NCBI GenBank assembly: GCA_028284865.1
Contig: JANQQV010000028.1
Location: 1 to 51,952 of the forward strand
DNA from: Rhodothermales bacterium
Lineage (GTDB): Bacteria; Bacteroidota; Rhodothermia; Rhodothermales; UBA10348
Reading direction: 5' to 3'
Length of the DNA: 51,952 bases
Positions 8,846-16,825 of this stretch are shown one piece after another. How positions within the stretch are numbered: the stretch's first letter is position 1; every line of letters begins with the position of its first letter. A model generated the notes under the pieces. The model ran no database searches, was not told where the DNA came from, and saw nothing but the letters and a program-made list of their open reading frames with translations. The translations under genes were made by a program, and so were the position numbers.

Positions 8846-10126
8846 ATGGACCGATTCACACCGACCTGGGCGAATGCCTGGGCAACCGAGCTCAGCCAAG
8901 ATACCGAGTGGGCTGCTTCCTCAACCAATTGGAAGTGGAGCGTACTCGTCAAAGTGAACGATCACTCCTCGTGGTTGCTGGACCTGTACAAAGGCGAATG
9001 CCGATCGATTACTCAGGATTCCGGAAATGGCTCTGCGGACTTTGTTTTGGCAGCAGGGGTAGATGTTTGGAGTCGCATTCTGGACGGTGACCAGTCGCCC
9101 ATGGTAGCCATCATGCAGGGGGCCGTTCGCCTGGAAAAGGGGTCCATCCTTACGCTCGGACGATTCTCGAAGTCGGCAACACTGATGCTGGAAGCGGCCA
9201 TCCGCGCAGAAGGCGGAACGGTTGAATCTGCACCGCCGTCGGTGTCTGCAGGCGGAGACGGCGCCGTGGCATCCGATCATCATGTTTCGTTCCGGACGAC
9301 TTCTGGCAGTGGGTTGAATCATGATTCCCTGCCGATGCAGCTATATCACAAGGCCAAGCGCCTTGGTATCTGGGATCCACGGGATCTGGACATGTCGAGC
9401 GATCGCGGGCACTGGGTGGCCCTCGCATCGGAAGAGCGTGATGTGCTCACCCGTCTGCTGGCCATGTTTCAGGCTGGTGAAGAGGCGGTTACCCTTGATT
9501 TGCTACCGCTCATGCGCGCTCTCGCGCTCGATGGCAGGTTGGAAGAGGAGATTTACCTGACCACTTTCCTGTTCGAGGAGGCCAAGCACGTTGAGTTCTT
9601 CCAGCGCATCTTCTCCGAGGTGGTTCAGGTGGATGAAGATCTTTCACACTACCACACGGCCTCGTACAAGGAGCTGTTTTACGAGAAGCTACCCGAAGCG
9701 CTCAATCGCTTGGATACCGATGCTTCGCCCGAAGCCTTGATCGCGGCCTCCGTTACGTACAACATGGTCGTGGAAGGTACGCTTGCGGAGACGGGCTATC
9801 AGGCGTTCTACACCGTGCTCGAGGAGCGCAGCATCATGCCGGGGGTAACAGAAGGAATCCGCTTGTTGCAGCGTGATGAGTCCCGTCACATTGCGTTCGG
9901 TGTTCATCTGATCAGACGATTGATAGAAGAGAACCCACCCCTGATGGGCGTTTTCCAGTCAAGAATGGCAGAACTGATGCCGCTGGCGATGGCGTCCATC
10001 ACGGAGTTGTTCGCCTGCTACGATCCGATGCCTTTCGGACTGAAAGAGGAGGACTTCGTGCAGTTTGCGATGGACCAGTTCGGCAAACGCATGCGGCGGA
10101 TCGAGCAGGGCATGGGTGTTTCGTAA
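8846..10126 (+). CDS. SCP2 lipid-carrier domain fused to R2-like ligand-binding oxidase (R2lox)
   Basis: Two-domain protein of 426 residues. Residues about 5-118 resemble an SCP2-type lipid-binding domain (WANAWATELS...; MQGAVRLEKGSILTLGRF). A Gly/Ser/Ala linker (about 122-158) leads to an R2-like ligand-binding oxidase domain (about 160-426; KAKRLGIWDPRDLDMSSDR). All expected metal ligands are present: Glu212, Glu245, His248, Glu310, Glu345, His348, as is the Val215/Tyr305 pair that forms the ether crosslink in R2lox. Recalled numbering of the Geobacillus enzyme (E69, V72, E102, H105, Y162, E167, E202, H205) fits with a constant offset of 143, so the core aligns without gaps. R2lox proteins hold a Mn/Fe cofactor and a bound long-chain fatty acid; their reaction is unknown. 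The fusion suggests lipid delivery to the oxidase. No signal peptide, so cytosolic. Confidence 0.93.
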   Translation: MDRFTPTWANAWATELSQDTEWAASSTNWKWSVLVKVNDHSSWLLDLYKGECRSITQDSGNGSADFVLAAGVDVWSRILDGDQSPMVAIMQGAVRLEKGSILTLGRFSKSATLMLEAAIRAEGGTVESAPPSVSAGGDGAVASDHHVSFRTTSGSGLNHDSLPMQLYHKAKRLGIWDPRDLDMSSDRGHWVALASEERDVLTRLLAMFQAGEEAVTLDLLPLMRALALDGRLEEEIYLTTFLFEEAKHVEFFQRIFSEVVQVDEDLSHYHTASYKELFYEKLPEALNRLDTDASPEALIAASVTYNMVVEGTLAETGYQAFYTVLEERSIMPGVTEGIRLLQRDESRHIAFGVHLIRRLIEENPPLMGVFQSRMAELMPLAMASITELFACYDPMPFGLKEEDFVQFAMDQFGKRMRRIEQGMGVS

Positions 10127-10234
10127 CCTGAGACGGAACGACACGTCTGGTAGGAACCGGCAAAGGCATTCGGGTTTGTAGAGCGCAACCCACTTGCATT
10201 TAGCTGATTGCGAACCATCATCTCCACCGCTGTC

Positions 10235-11242
10235 ATGTCCTCTCGTCTGTTAACCAAAATGCTGTTCCTGGCCGTTCTCGCGACCGGGTTTGCCACCGCT
10301 GAGTCATCCGCCCAAATGATGGCCAGCGAGCGGAGCCAGATCCACCAAAAGATCAATGGCGTGGATGTGGTGATCGACTACTCTCGCCCGTCAGTTCGAG
10401 GTCGTCTTCCTATCTGGGGAGGGATTGAACCGTGGGATATTCTTTGGACGCCTGGAGCTAACGCATCCACGACGTTCAAATTCTCGGAAGACGTGAAGCT
10501 GAATGGTGCCGAAGTGGCGGCTGGCAAGTACAGCGTTTGGTTCGAGCTGCTGGAAAATGACCCTTGGAGTCTGGTGCTATTTACCGATACGACTGCTTTC
10601 CACGTGCCTTATCCGTCAAAGGACAGCTCCCATGTGGCGGTCGGGATCACGCCGGAGGAAGCCCCCTCGTTTGTAGAGACCCTTCGTTTTGACATCGAGA
10701 ATGTTCGGGTGGACGGCGCAGACATCGAATTTCGCTGGGGCAATACGCTCATTCCGATTCGGCTGGATGTCGATCCTGGCTATGACATGGTTTTCGATGC
10801 CAACGAAGCGGAGCGGTATGTGGGCGACTGGGTGCTGGATACCAGCATGGCACGTCCGGCAGACAGCCTCATCGTCGAGTGGCGGAAGGACATGCCCGAA
10901 GAGCAGATCGAGGATTTCGAAAACTGGCTTCTAGGGTTTTCAGCGGATCTAAAAGTTCGCATTGTGCATGATGCCGAGACAGGGCATTTGCTGGGCTATC
11001 GCCCGACGGTAGCTGAATTGCGGGGGGATGATCCCGACGAAGTGGCCTTCGTCATGATCCGGGAAGCTGAGGGGATCTTCATCGAAGGAGTGCTTGAAGA
11101 CGGTGAGCTCATGTTCGTCTTCGATTGGACGCTTTGGGAATTCGACTTCGATGACGACGGCCGCGCATCGGACTACGTGCTTCGAGCGAAGCGCAACGAC
11201 GAAGTCGAGGGCCGCGCGGTCCGGGGTGGCGCTGGACGCTGA
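10235..11242 (+). CDS. DUF2911 domain exported protein
   Basis: Secreted protein of about 335 residues with a signal peptide (LLTKMLFLAVLATGFATAESSAQ). The DUF2911 signature follows: DYSRPSVRGRLPIWGGIEPWDILWTPGANASTTFKFSEDVKLNGAEVAAGKYSVW. The C-terminal half (from about residue 185) is acidic, ends in FDFDDDGRASDYVLRAKR, and is not recognised. DUF2911 proteins are common in Bacteroidota and of unknown function. The open frame begins at a TTG at 10208, but ATG 10235 directly precedes the signal peptide and is preferred. A strong terminator follows. Confidence 0.82.
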   Translation: MSSRLLTKMLFLAVLATGFATAESSAQMMASERSQIHQKINGVDVVIDYSRPSVRGRLPIWGGIEPWDILWTPGANASTTFKFSEDVKLNGAEVAAGKYSVWFELLENDPWSLVLFTDTTAFHVPYPSKDSSHVAVGITPEEAPSFVETLRFDIENVRVDGADIEFRWGNTLIPIRLDVDPGYDMVFDANEAERYVGDWVLDTSMARPADSLIVEWRKDMPEEQIEDFENWLLGFSADLKVRIVHDAETGHLLGYRPTVAELRGDDPDEVAFVMIREAEGIFIEGVLEDGELMFVFDWTLWEFDFDDDGRASDYVLRAKRNDEVEGRAVRGGAGR

Positions 11243-11250
11243 CGCACGAG

Positions 11251-11283
11251 AAAAGGGGGAGCCGGTTGGCTTCCCCTTTTTTA
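11251..11283 (+). terminator. Rho-independent terminator after DUF2911 gene
   Basis: AAAAGGGG (11251-11258) pairs with CCCCTTTT (11273-11280); an inner GCC/GGC pair shortens the loop, and further T residues follow. It sits 9 bp after the stop codon. The A-run/T-run symmetry would let it work in either direction, but only the plus-strand gene ends here. Confidence 0.88.
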
Positions 11284-11422
11284 CCCTGCTCAACTTCAGG
11301 TAGGTAAACTACCAGGGGAGGCCATCGATCGCCTGCAAATCCCGCTCATCGCATCGAGGCCTGAATAAGTGGCGATCTGCATGCAGACCTGCTATGTTGG
11401 GATTCAGCCCACCAGATCTGCC

Positions 11423-12628
11423 ATGAGAGTCCGCGCATTCATTCCTGTCGCCTGTACGGCTCTGCTGTTCGCATTCACCTCATGCACTTCGCCGCCATCA
11501 TTTGACGCGCAGGGTTCATGGGCCGTGACCTTCGACAGTCTCCGTGGTGCCGATTCAGGCGTCCTTGACATCGCTGGAGATTCTGACGATTTGTTGGGTC
11601 GATTGGTCATCGACAGAACGCCACCAAGGATCTATGCACTCAGGTACGAGTCTGCGAGTGCCGATTCCATCGTGTTCTCGCTTTCTGGCGGCGGTCGGTT
11701 CATTCTGGCGTCCGATACTTCAGGGTGGCAGGGACACTTCACCTACTTCGGAATCGATACGTCCCTGAAGGCCGAGCGCACTGGTCCGCCTGATCCGGGA
11801 CTCGAAGAGCTTGCGTCCCCTTCTCCGATTTCTCCTGGCGTCGTTTCCACAGGTGCCGACGAGACGTTTCCCACGCTGTCTCCCGATGGACAAGTGATGT
11901 ATTTCTCCAGAGAAGGAGTCATCCTGAGATCGGCACGGATCGACGAGCAATTTGGCGCGCCGGACACGGTGTCGTTTTCCGGTGTATTCCAGGACTCTGC
12001 TCCGTACCTCTCATCGGATGGCAGCCGGATGTTGTTCACGTCCCGGCGTCCAAATCCGGAAGCTCCGCTACCTGAAGGACAGCGTGTTCGTCAGAATATC
12101 TGGAGTGTAGATGCCGTTGAAGGCGGCTGGGGGATTCCACGGCCCTTGCCTTCGCCGGTCAATGTCGATACACTTGGTGACTACCATGCTGCCATGGCTG
12201 ACGACGGGAGTTTGATATTCGTGTCTTTCAATCGCGAAGGCGGATTCGGACGTTCCGACTTGTATGCGGCCGAGCCCTCAGAAGGCCAGTGGGCGGTATC
12301 GAACCTCGGAAGGGACATCAATTCCGAAGCCAGCGAGGCAGATCTGTATCTGGACCCTCAGAAGCGCTTCATGATCATGGTTTCTACCGATCGCGACGAC
12401 TCCTTTGGTGCGGACGATTTGTACCTGAGCGTCCGGTCGGGGGATGGTGGCTGGGAAGCCCCGATCAATTTGGGAATGGCGGTCAATTCGTTCGCCTATG
12501 AGTACAGGCCGTGGATTGACGAAGCGTCTGAAGCCCTGTTTTTTGTCAGTTTCAGGCGGGGTACGGGGGACTTGTACAAAGTGCCAATCGCCGACATTCC
12601 ACTCCTATTGCCATTCTTCAGCCCATGA
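11423..12628 (+). CDS. TolB/PD40-type beta-propeller lipoprotein
   Basis: Exported lipoprotein of about 401 residues. The leader MRVRAFIPVACTALLFAFTSCTS has a lipobox ending in Cys. Residues about 25-125 form a small beta-rich domain; the rest is built of WD40-like PD40 blades with repeated phrases: FPTLSPDGQVMYFSR, APYLSSDGSRMLFTSRR, YHAAMADDGSLIFVSFNR, FGRSDLYAAEPSEG, FGADDLYLSVRSGDGGW, EYRPWIDEASEALFFVS. Such propellers bind partners in the periplasm or outer membrane; no enzyme motif is visible. The frame opens at GTG 11369, but ATG 11423 fits the lipoprotein leader. The stop overlaps the next start (ATGA at 12625-12628), so the two proteins are probably made together. Confidence 0.85.
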   Translation: MRVRAFIPVACTALLFAFTSCTSPPSFDAQGSWAVTFDSLRGADSGVLDIAGDSDDLLGRLVIDRTPPRIYALRYESASADSIVFSLSGGGRFILASDTSGWQGHFTYFGIDTSLKAERTGPPDPGLEELASPSPISPGVVSTGADETFPTLSPDGQVMYFSREGVILRSARIDEQFGAPDTVSFSGVFQDSAPYLSSDGSRMLFTSRRPNPEAPLPEGQRVRQNIWSVDAVEGGWGIPRPLPSPVNVDTLGDYHAAMADDGSLIFVSFNREGGFGRSDLYAAEPSEGQWAVSNLGRDINSEASEADLYLDPQKRFMIMVSTDRDDSFGADDLYLSVRSGDGGWEAPINLGMAVNSFAYEYRPWIDEASEALFFVSFRRGTGDLYKVPIADIPLLLPFFSP

Positions 12629-13929
12629 AGCGCTTCCTGATCATCGTTCTTTTTCTGATTGGTTGGTCGCTTCCCGCGGCTGCCCAGATTTCTGTGCAAG
12701 ACATCGAATGGAATCCTACTGAGCGGGACACGCTCGCGAATTCCATCCAGATGAACTTCGAGGTTGTCTGGCCCGAGACTGAACCCACGGGCGAGGAGGC
12801 AGCTTGGATATTCGGGAAGTTTGAACGTGCTGCTGGGGTGTGGGGCGATATACGATTTGATGCTCCCCTTTCCAGAGTCGCCGTTTCAGTAATCCCCGTT
12901 ACGCTCCCAGCGGGATACGCGCATGGTTTGCTTGTGCATCGTCCTCGCGGAAGCAACCGTGCGCAGGTTGAGGCGACCTGGACTCTTGAAGCCAGCTTCT
13001 TCGACATGCCTGATAGTGGTGTCGATGTCCTGATGTGGGGAGTCGATATGGTGAAAGTACCGGAGGGAGCGTTTGCGGTTGGTGGTGCAGAGGGCTCGTC
13101 CATGACTTATCAGGCTTTTCGCGCCGGTGGAACCGACGACGAACCGTTTACCATCGCGTCCGAGGCGGCAATCGAAGTTGGCGACGCAACGGGACAGTTG
13201 GCATACAGCGTCGCTGAGGGAGAAGCATATATCGGTGGCGATATGGGAGGCCCGATCCCCGATCTCTTTCCGAAGGGATACGAAGCCTTCTGGGTGATGA
13301 AGTACCCGCTGACACAAGGTCAGTACGCAGCTTTTCTTTCAGCAATTGGACCCCGCGCGCGCTCATCCCGAGACATCACAACGAACGCTGGGTATCAAGA
13401 GCAAGGTGGCTCAATCAATTGCGGCGAGAATTGCTCAGCAACCTTCCCGGACCGTGCGGCAAACTTCTTGAGTTGGGCGGATGCGATTGGTTGGGCTTCG
13501 TGGGCAGGCCTCAGGCCGATGACGGAGTTCGAGTATGAAAAGGCAGCTGCGGGTACGCCCTTTCTCGAATCACGCTACGCCGATGGCGAGCTACCTGAAT
13601 CCGTATATGATTCGGCTCGTGTGTCGGACCTCGGAGTGGTCGACATGCGAGGCGGGCTGTGGGAGCGCGTCGTCTCCGTTGGAACCCCACAGGGTCGCGC
13701 CTTTCGAGGATCGCCCGGACAAGGCTTCGTTGACGACCTGGGGTACCCATACGGATTCACGAATCCTGATTGGCCAGGACCCCGTGCCCTTGGATCTGGA
13801 TACAGAGGCGGTACAGAAGGCCTTCAGGGTTTGTCGGAGCGGACGAACCGTACGTACGGTGCGTATGAGGCGACATACGGCAACAACAGTCAGGGATTCC
13901 GAGCAGTGCTTTCGGCTCCGAACGACTGA
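12625..13929 (+). CDS. SUMF1-fold exported protein, second copy
   Basis: Secreted protein of 434 residues, signal peptide ending PAAAQ. Residues about 20-145 form a beta-rich domain. The rest is SUMF1-like: VPEGAFAVGGAEGS, FPKGYEAFWVMKYPLTQGQYAAFLSAIGP, FPDRAANFLSWADAIGWASWAGLRPMTEFEYEKAA, VVDMRGGLWERVVSVG, GYRGG..., NSQGFRAVLS. No cysteine pair occurs in the final third where FGE catalytic residues lie; the two Cys (NCGENC) sit mid-domain. I read it as a structural or binding module. A segment between the SUMF1 elements (about 155-205) is an insertion compared with the shorter copy at 2823-3572. Coupled to the propeller lipoprotein by an ATGA overlap. Confidence 0.8.
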   Translation: MKRFLIIVLFLIGWSLPAAAQISVQDIEWNPTERDTLANSIQMNFEVVWPETEPTGEEAAWIFGKFERAAGVWGDIRFDAPLSRVAVSVIPVTLPAGYAHGLLVHRPRGSNRAQVEATWTLEASFFDMPDSGVDVLMWGVDMVKVPEGAFAVGGAEGSSMTYQAFRAGGTDDEPFTIASEAAIEVGDATGQLAYSVAEGEAYIGGDMGGPIPDLFPKGYEAFWVMKYPLTQGQYAAFLSAIGPRARSSRDITTNAGYQEQGGSINCGENCSATFPDRAANFLSWADAIGWASWAGLRPMTEFEYEKAAAGTPFLESRYADGELPESVYDSARVSDLGVVDMRGGLWERVVSVGTPQGRAFRGSPGQGFVDDLGYPYGFTNPDWPGPRALGSGYRGGTEGLQGLSERTNRTYGAYEATYGNNSQGFRAVLSAPND

Positions 13930-13939
13930 CCGATCCTTG

Positions 13940-14036
13940 TCGGGGTGGCCGGATTTTGCTTCGCACAATCCCTTCCCCTCCGCCAAACTGGCTTGAGCGA
14001 GCTCAGCTCGTTTGTCTGTCGGGGTGGCGGGATTTT
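13940..14036 (-). repeat. Two tRNA-Pro 3'-tail repeats downstream of the tRNA
   Basis: The last 18 bases of tRNA-Pro recur, read on the plus strand as TCGGGGTGGCGGGATTTT at 14019-14036 and with one change (TCGGGGTGGCCGGATTTT) at 13940-13957; the tRNA copy itself is 14153-14170. Each extra tail is preceded on the tRNA strand by a shared box of about 24 nt (14111-14088 and 13988-13965; 20 of 24 identical) and a small palindrome (GGTGGTC/GACCACC at 14043-14059; CGAGCT/AGCTCG at 13998-14010). The layout resembles the tail repeats after E. coli tyrT. They may be transcribed with the tRNA if its terminator leaks. Confidence 0.75.
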
Positions 14037-14112
14037 CCTCTCGGTGGTCTCCGACCACCTCGGAGGCTCGCTCCGCTCGTCACACGGACAATCCCTGACC
14101 CCTCCGTAAACC

Positions 14113-14143
14113 AAAAAAGACAGACCTACGGCCTGTCTTTTTT
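14113..14143. terminator. Bidirectional rho-independent terminator
   Basis: AAAAAAGACAG (14113-14123) pairs with CTGTCTTTTTT (14133-14143) around a 9-nt loop. A-run and T-run on the two sides give a U-tract in both directions, so it can end tRNA-Pro transcription on the minus strand and reading from the SUMF1 gene on the plus strand. Confidence 0.9.
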
Positions 14144-14152
14144 GCTTCACAG

Positions 14153-14226
14153 TCGGGGTGGCGGGATTTGAACCCACGACCTCGTCGTCCCGAACGACGC
14201 GCGCTACCGGGCTGCGCTACACCCCG
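14153..14226 (-). tRNA. tRNA-Pro (anticodon CGG)
   Basis: Read on the minus strand the 74-nt sequence folds as a full cloverleaf: acceptor CGGGGTG pairs with CACCCCG plus discriminator A; D-arm GCGC/GCGC; anticodon stem CGTCG/CGACG with loop TTCGGGA, giving anticodon CGG followed by G37 as expected for proline; T-arm GTGGG-TTCAAAT-CCCGC. CCA is not encoded. It reads codon CCG, and a terminator lies 9 nt beyond its 3' end. Confidence 0.96.
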
Positions 14227-14309
14227 AGGGCCGGGTCAAATGCATGCTGCAAAACCAGGTTCCACTCCGCAAAGTGAGCGGGCTCGATTCCGGCAAACAA
14301 CTCTCAGCG

Positions 14310-16211
14310 TCAGACTACGCCTTCGTACATCGACTCGATCAGCTCGCCGTAGTTGGCTTCGATCGCTTTGCGCTTGAGCTTCATCGTCGGCGTCATCATG
14401 CCGTTCTCGATCGAGAATGGCTCGAGCACCAGCCGGAAGCCGCGAATCTTTTCGTGGGCTGCTGCCGTGCGTGAATAGGAACGGAACAGCTGGTCGAAGA
14501 CGCGCTGAACATCGTCTGTCGCCAGGATGTCTCCCAGCTTGGAAGCCTCAAGGTTCTGCTCTTTGGCGTAGCTGCGGATCACTTCTTCGTCCGGAACGAC
14601 GAGGGCCGTCAAGTACTCGCGCGCTTCGCCAATGACCATGATCTGATCGATCCATGGTTCGTGCTTGAAGCCTTCTTCGATCGGGCCTGGGTAAATGTTC
14701 TTTCCACCGGCAGAGACCAGCATATGCTTGATGCGGTCGGTGATCATCAGGAATCCGTTGTCAAAACGCCCCACATCTCCCGTGTGATACCATCCGTCTG
14801 CGTCGATGGCATCGGCTGTCGCTTCCGGATTATTCCAGTAGCCTTTCATGATGTTGGGACCCTTGGCCAGGATCTCCCCGCTTTCGGTCGTGAGTGAGCT
14901 GGGATAATCATCCCCGCTCTGGATGCCGAGCATTTCGCCCGAATCCGGATTCTGGATGGCCACCTGGACACCTGGAATGATGTGGCCAACCTTGCCGTAC
15001 TGCGGGTCATCGAACGGCGAGATCGAAAGCACGGGTGCTGTCTCGGTCAGGCCGTACCCTTCCACAATGGGAATACCTGCCGAGAAGAAGAATTCGCCGA
15101 TGGCCTTCGGAAGCGCTGCGCCACCTGAAACCCCGAATTCAATGTGCCCGCCCAGCTTTTCATGGAGCTTCGAGAATACCAGCTTGAAGGCCAGCTTGTA
15201 CTGACCCGCCAGGATGGGATTGATACTTTCGCCGCGAGCCTTCTTCAGATTATATCTGAAACCGACGCTCTGGGCCCATTCAAAGATCTTTTTCTTGGCA
15301 CCGCCACCCTCCTCGACGGACTTGCTGACCGCGTTGAAGATTTTCTCGTACAGGCGGGGTACAGACAGCAGGACGGTGGGCTTGACGTCCAGGATGTCCC
15401 GCGTCACGGTGTCAATGCTGCGGGCATAGGAAATGGTCATTCCGCTGGCCAGCGTGCCCAGGTATCCTCCCAGACGCTCGAACGAATGACAAAGCGGAAG
15501 GAAGGACAAATGGCGACCACCCTCGCGCAAGCGCAACCGCTGGAGTGAGGCTTTCAGGTTCTCACAAAGGTTTGAATGCGACAGCATGACGCCCTTTGGA
15601 TTGCCCGTTGTGCCGGACGTGTAGATCAGCACGGAAAGGTCGTCCGGCTTCACGGCACGTTCGTTGGCGCGGATGGCATCCTCATACTCCTCGTAGAACT
15701 CAAAGCCGCTGTCCATGGCCTCATCGAACACATCGACGTGATCCGCATCCTCGACATCATCCGGGACTTCGACCATCGAGACGATCTTCTTCAGATCCGG
15801 ACACAGGTCATAGATCTGCAGGGCCTTGCGCAGCTGGATGCGCGTCGAGACCACGAATACGGACGCTCCCGAATCGTGCACGATGTAGCTGACTTCCTTC
15901 GGCGGCAGCGTCGTATAGAGCGAAACATTGACAGCTCCGAGCAGCTGGGTTGCCATGTCGGCATAGGCCCATTCAGGCCGGTTCTCCGAGAGGATGGCCA
16001 CACGGTCACCAGGACGAACGCCCTGGGCATACAGGTAACCCGCCATGGCGCGCGCCTTGTCCCGGAATTCCGGCCAGGTTACGTCCACCCATTCAGAGGA
16101 GTCCTTGTCAACGTACCTGAGCACAGTCTGGTTTTTCCCCTGGTGGTAATCCACCAGACGATTGAAGAGCTGAGGTACAGTATTGAAGTCAACGAGCGAG
16201 TTATTCGACAT
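14310..16211 (-). CDS. Long-chain acyl-CoA synthetase (AMP-forming)
   Basis: Cytosolic or membrane-associated fatty-acid:CoA ligase of the FadD/FAA1 type, about 633 residues, activating fatty acids through acyl-AMP. Motifs in order: P-loop-like YTSGTTGNPKGVMLSH, LSFLPLCHSFER, EGYGLTETAPVLS, GWYHTGDVGRFDNGFLMITDRIKHMLVSAGGKNIYP, and a C-terminal PTMKLKRKAIEANY with the catalytic Lys region. The length and the middle insert (GGGAKKKIFEWA) match the long, eukaryote-like FAA1 subgroup. ATG 16211 (MSNNSLVDF) is preferred over the in-frame TTG at 16220. It is divergent from the MarR gene with 131 bp between, so the operator in that gap could affect both. Confidence 0.93.
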   Translation of the reverse strand: MSNNSLVDFNTVPQLFNRLVDYHQGKNQTVLRYVDKDSSEWVDVTWPEFRDKARAMAGYLYAQGVRPGDRVAILSENRPEWAYADMATQLLGAVNVSLYTTLPPKEVSYIVHDSGASVFVVSTRIQLRKALQIYDLCPDLKKIVSMVEVPDDVEDADHVDVFDEAMDSGFEFYEEYEDAIRANERAVKPDDLSVLIYTSGTTGNPKGVMLSHSNLCENLKASLQRLRLREGGRHLSFLPLCHSFERLGGYLGTLASGMTISYARSIDTVTRDILDVKPTVLLSVPRLYEKIFNAVSKSVEEGGGAKKKIFEWAQSVGFRYNLKKARGESINPILAGQYKLAFKLVFSKLHEKLGGHIEFGVSGGAALPKAIGEFFFSAGIPIVEGYGLTETAPVLSISPFDDPQYGKVGHIIPGVQVAIQNPDSGEMLGIQSGDDYPSSLTTESGEILAKGPNIMKGYWNNPEATADAIDADGWYHTGDVGRFDNGFLMITDRIKHMLVSAGGKNIYPGPIEEGFKHEPWIDQIMVIGEAREYLTALVVPDEEVIRSYAKEQNLEASKLGDILATDDVQRVFDQLFRSYSRTAAAHEKIRGFRLVLEPFSIENGMMTPTMKLKRKAIEANYGELIESMYEGVV

Positions 16212-16304
16212 GATGAACAACCAGAGTGGTGGACGACAGGTGGGGCTGCGGGTTGAGCATAGACTATCAGAACGATCGAAGCGCTTCCGGGTTGCCGCAG
16301 GGAC

Positions 16305-16333
16305 TTGACAATAGGTGTTACAACACGTAAATT
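16305..16333 (+). promoter_or_regulatory. marR promoter with embedded operator
   Basis: A perfect -35 TTGACA (16305-16310) is followed by a 17-bp spacer and a -10-like TAAATT (16328-16333). The spacer contains GTGTT-AC-AACAC (16315-16326), an exact inverted repeat that also occurs before yceI. Placement between -35 and -10 is ideal for steric repression by the MarR product. The -10 ends only 9 bp before the ATG at 16343, so the mRNA would be leaderless or nearly so. Confidence 0.7.
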
Positions 16334-16342
16334 CGCAGTGTT

Positions 16343-16807
16343 ATGTCAAAAACCACATCCACATCATCAGCTGCCAGGCGAGGTACTCGCATCGAGGAAG
16401 ACGTCTCCCTGGAGATTCTTCGGACGGCCGCGGGTTTGGAGCATTTTCTGGCCGAGGGCCTGAAGATGCACGGTTTGACGATGACGCAATACAACGTGCT
16501 TCGCATCCTTCGGGGAGCAGGACCTGCTGGTCTCTGCCGAAACGATGTCGGAGCGCGCATGATTGCCCCCGTTCCTGATGCGACTCGACTGATCGACCGG
16601 CTCATTTGTGCCGGTTATGCGCAAAAGGACAAAGATCCTGACGATCGGCGATATACCACCACACGGATTACCGAGAAGGGGCTTGAACTACTTTCCAGTC
16701 TGGATGAACCCATTCTGGAAATGCACCGCTCCCAATTCGGCCACCTTTCGTCTGACGAACTTCAAACCCTAACCACCTTGCTGAAAGCAGCACGAAATCG
16801 ACCATGA
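16343..16807 (+). CDS. MarR-family transcriptional regulator
   Basis: Winged helix-turn-helix repressor of 154 residues. The domain runs from about 25 to 145: LTMTQYNVLRILRGAGPAGLCRNDVGARMI (HTH), VPDATRLIDRLICAGYAQKDKDPDDRRYTTTRITEKG (recognition helix and wing with the DxRR signature). MarR proteins bind palindromes as dimers and release on small-molecule or oxidant signals. The same GTGTT-NN-AACAC operator lies in its own promoter and before yceI, suggesting autoregulation and control of yceI, possibly also of the divergent acyl-CoA synthetase gene. One Cys lies in the HTH region (GLCRND) and another in the recognition part (LICAGY); redox sensing is possible but unproved. Confidence 0.92.
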   Translation: MSKTTSTSSAARRGTRIEEDVSLEILRTAAGLEHFLAEGLKMHGLTMTQYNVLRILRGAGPAGLCRNDVGARMIAPVPDATRLIDRLICAGYAQKDKDPDDRRYTTTRITEKGLELLSSLDEPILEMHRSQFGHLSSDELQTLTTLLKAARNRP

Positions 16808-16825
16808 CTTTTTTTGGAACTATAG

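Noticed and set aside
13940-14170. CRISPR-like array from the repeated 18-mer
   Set aside because: The repeats are copies of a tRNA 3' end, only three in number with unequal spacing (79 and 134 bp), and no cas gene is near.
13940-14226. Integrated mobile element at tRNA-Pro
   Set aside because: Tail copies could be attachment-site scars, but no integrase or cargo lies between them; the whole repeat zone is under 300 bp.
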